A DNA stretch of 64,000 bases from Mycobacterium sp. IDR2000157661 (lineage in GTDB: Bacteria; Actinomycetota; Actinomycetes; Mycobacteriales; Mycobacteriaceae): positions 3,782,001-3,846,000 of the forward strand of contig NZ_CP081006.1 in assembly GCF_022317005.1 (NCBI RefSeq), written 5' to 3'. Of the stretch, positions 62,091 through 64,000 are shown in pieces. Made by a program: the position numbers and the translations under genes. Positions within the stretch are counted from its first letter, which is position 1. Every line of letters begins with the position of its first letter. Under the pieces are notes generated by a model, which saw only the letters and a program-made list of their open reading frames with translations, did not search any database and was not told where the DNA came from.

Positions 62091-62546
62091 GTGCCATCGA
62101 CACCCGACTACGCGGAGCAACTGCGCGCCGTCGATCTGCGCGTGACGCGTCCGCGACTCGCCGTGCTCGAGGCCGTCTACTCCCATCCCCACGCCGACAC
62201 CGAAACCCTCTTCAGCGCCGTGCGTGTCGCTCTTCCCGACGTGTCCCGGCAGGCCGTCTACGACGTACTCGCCGCACTGACCGGTGTGGGTCTGCTCCGG
62301 CGGATCCAGCCCTCGGGATCGGTCGCCCGCTACGAGTCGCGGGTGGGCGACAACCACCATCACGTGGTGTGCCGCTCGTGCGGTGTCATCGCCGACGTCG
62401 ACTGCGCGCTCGGCGAGACGCCGTGTCTGACGCCGTCGGATCCGGACGGGTCGCTGGACGGTTTCGTGCTCGACGAGGCCGAGGTCATCTACTGGGGGCT
62501 GTGCCCCGACTGCTCGACTGCACAAGTGTCCCGATCACAGCCGTGA
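62091..62546 (+). CDS. furA: Ferric uptake regulator family protein FurA
   Basis: This 151-residue Fur-family repressor has a winged helix (RLAVLEAVYSHPHADTETLFSAVRVALPDVSRQAVYDVLAALTGVGLLRRI), the metal site HHHVVCRSCGVIADVDC and a C-terminal CPDC pair. It represses itself and katG and releases them under oxidative stress. The GTG start has no ribosome site, which fits a leaderless message. It directly precedes katG. Confidence 0.93.
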   Translation: MPSTPDYAEQLRAVDLRVTRPRLAVLEAVYSHPHADTETLFSAVRVALPDVSRQAVYDVLAALTGVGLLRRIQPSGSVARYESRVGDNHHHVVCRSCGVIADVDCALGETPCLTPSDPDGSLDGFVLDEAEVIYWGLCPDCSTAQVSRSQP

Positions 62547-62579
62547 TCGCAGCTGTTAACACCCACCGGAAGGAATGTT

Positions 62580-64000
62580 GTGTCCTCTGATACATCCGAT
62601 GCCAAGCCGCCCTACCCCGAGGAATCGACGCACAGCAGCGGAAGTGAGAGCGAGAACCCGGCGATCCGGACGCCGGAGCCCAAGGGGCGCCGCCCGCTGA
62701 CCAATCAGGACTGGTGGCCCGACCAGATCAACGTGTCGGTGCTGCAGACCCACAAGAACAGGGGCAACCCGCTCGGCGAGGACTTCGACTACGCCGCGGA
62801 GTTCGCCAAGCTCGACGTCGAGGCCCTCAAGGCCGACTTGATGAACGTGATCACCACCTCCCAGGACTGGTGGCCCGCCGACTACGGCAGCTATGCCGGC
62901 CTGTTCATCCGGATGAGCTGGCATGCCGCGGGTACCTATCGCACCTACGACGGCCGCGGCGGGGCAGGCCAGGGCATGCAGCGGTTTGCCCCGATCAACA
63001 GCTGGCCGGACAACGCCAACCTCGACAAGGCCCGGCGGCTGCTGTGGCCGGTGAAGAAGAAGTACGGCAACAAGATCTCCTGGTCGGACCTGCTGGTCTT
63101 CGCGGGCAATGTCGCACTTGAGTCGTCGGGGTTCCAGACGTTCGGCTTCGCCTTCGGCCGTCCCGACTACTGGGAGCCTGAAGAGGTGATCTTCGGCGAG
63201 GAAGAGGAGTGGCTGGGGACCGACAAGCGCTACGCGGGGTCCAACGGCGCCCGGGAACTCGAGGAGCGCTACGGGGCGACCACGATGGGCCTCATCTACG
63301 TCAACCCCGAGGGTCCCGAGGGTGAACCGGATCCGCTGAAGGCGGCCGAGGACATCCGCGTGACGTTCGGACGGATGGCGATGAACGACGAGGAGACCGC
63401 TGCTCTGATCGTCGGTGGGCACACCCTGGGCAAGACGCACGGCGCCGGCGACGGCGACCTCGTCGGACCCGAGCCGGAGGGCGCCCCGATCGAGCAGCAG
63501 GGTCTTGGCTGGAAGTGCGCGTTCGCCTCCGGCAAGGCCAACGACACCATCACCAGCGGTCTGGAGGTGGTGTGGACCGCGACGCCGACGAAGTGGAGCA
63601 ACGGCTACCTGCAGAACCTCTACGGCTACGAGTGGGAGCTCACCAAGAGCCCCGGCGGCGCGTGGCAGTACGAGGCCAAGGACGCCGAGGCGATCATCCC
63701 CGACCCGTTCGGTGGTCCGCCGCGCAAGCCCACGATGCTGGTCACCGACGTGTCGATGCGGGTCGATCCGATCTACGGCGAGATCACCCGCCGCTGGCTC
63801 GACCACCCCGAGGAGATGAACGAGGCCTTCGCCAAGGCGTGGTACAAGCTGCTGCACCGCGACATGGGTCCGGTCAGCCGCTTCCTCGGCCCGTGGGTGG
63901 CCGAGCCGCAGCTGTGGCAGGACCCGGTGCCCGAGGTCGACCATCCGCTGGTCGACGAGTCCGACATCGAGCAGCTCAAGAACACCGTGTTGAACTCAGG
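62580..64000 (+). CDS. katG: Catalase-peroxidase KatG, cut by the window end
   Basis: The first 473 residues of about 740 are present, with no stop before the window end. The active site is R111, W114 and H115 in RMSWHAAGTY. Y in MGLIYVNPEG and M in FGRMAMND complete the Met-Tyr-Trp adduct with W114. The haem ligand His is in GGHTLGKTHGAG. Ser is present at the position of isoniazid-related Ser315 (TITSGLEV). GTG 62580 has AAGGA upstream and lies 33 bp past furA. It detoxifies peroxide and activates isoniazid. Confidence 0.95.
   Translation, partial: MSSDTSDAKPPYPEESTHSSGSESENPAIRTPEPKGRRPLTNQDWWPDQINVSVLQTHKNRGNPLGEDFDYAAEFAKLDVEALKADLMNVITTSQDWWPADYGSYAGLFIRMSWHAAGTYRTYDGRGGAGQGMQRFAPINSWPDNANLDKARRLLWPVKKKYGNKISWSDLLVFAGNVALESSGFQTFGFAFGRPDYWEPEEVIFGEEEEWLGTDKRYAGSNGARELEERYGATTMGLIYVNPEGPEGEPDPLKAAEDIRVTFGRMAMNDEETAALIVGGHTLGKTHGAGDGDLVGPEPEGAPIEQQGLGWKCAFASGKANDTITSGLEVVWTATPTKWSNGYLQNLYGYEWELTKSPGGAWQYEAKDAEAIIPDPFGGPPRKPTMLVTDVSMRVDPIYGEITRRWLDHPEEMNEAFAKAWYKLLHRDMGPVSRFLGPWVAEPQLWQDPVPEVDHPLVDESDIEQLKNTVLNS

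Noticed and set aside
60598..62103. N-terminal 500 codons of the long frame leading into the SGNH hydrolase
   Set aside because: They overlap the acyltransferase gene antiphase and are Arg/Ala/Gly-rich; the lipoprotein signal marks the true start near 60597.
62556..63944. 462-codon open frame antisense to katG
   Set aside because: It mirrors the katG codon structure in high-GC DNA, has no recognisable domain, and katG on the other strand is certain.

Overview
The window looks like chromosomal DNA of a mycobacterium, probably a fast-growing Mycolicibacterium-type species. Supporting genes are an antigen-85-type mycolyltransferase, a RipD-like NlpC/P60 protein, a long-form isocitrate lyase, a PrrB-like kinase, a DhmA-like haloalkane dehalogenase and a furA-katG pair. 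GC content is high and GTG starts are common. Species was not determined.

Positions 1-20.6 kb are an accessory block. A transposition operon of the Tn7-like type (tnsA, tnsB/tniA, tnsC/tniB, tniQ and a DUF6907 gene, 20362 down to 15271) reads leftward. In such elements tnsA lies next to one end, so the end should lie between tnsA and the uracil-DNA-glycosylase-like gene at 20620, and the element should continue leftward past position 1. Its cargo would then be a translationally coupled four-gene operon (SNF2/DUF3883 helicase, DUF1156 DNA methylase, DUF262-DUF1524 GmrSD-like nuclease, HEPN-DUF499 ATPase), a divergent second SNF2 helicase, and a cut-off gene at the left edge. The operon shares proteins with type 3 BREX but has no PglZ, BrxA or BrxF in the window.

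Positions 20.6-30.4 kb hold more accessory genes around what I read as the chromosomal dif site (29365-29392), so the window would span the replication terminus. Here are two overlapping DNA-glycosylase-like genes, a small-protein/Fic-DUF6941 module whose Fic catalytic His is Gln, and a complete qatABCD anti-phage operon. The Fic and Qat modules lie between two copies of a 28-bp palindrome with 11-6-11 architecture. Next come a gene-poor stretch with three GTCAC-N-GTGAC palindromes, dif, a mazEF pair and an orphan Phd-type antitoxin.

From 30.4 kb rightward the content is ordinary: acyltransferase, FKBP and other lipoproteins, a lytic transglycosylase, the fructose phosphotransferase system (ptsI divergent from fruR-fruK-fruA-ptsH), a MOSC protein, a geranylgeranyl-reductase-family enzyme, the mycolyltransferase, an acyl-CoA synthetase with a haloalkane dehalogenase, an acyl-CoA-dehydrogenase-like flavoprotein, ripD, lhgO and aceA. 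It then reaches an uncharacterised pair (PqqD-like/M50 metalloprotease plus a repeat-rich protein with a leader-like N terminus), aldehyde dehydrogenase, an SRPBCC protein, an orphan PrrB-like kinase, an SGNH hydrolase, an OafA-type acyltransferase, and furA-katG, with katG cut by the window end.
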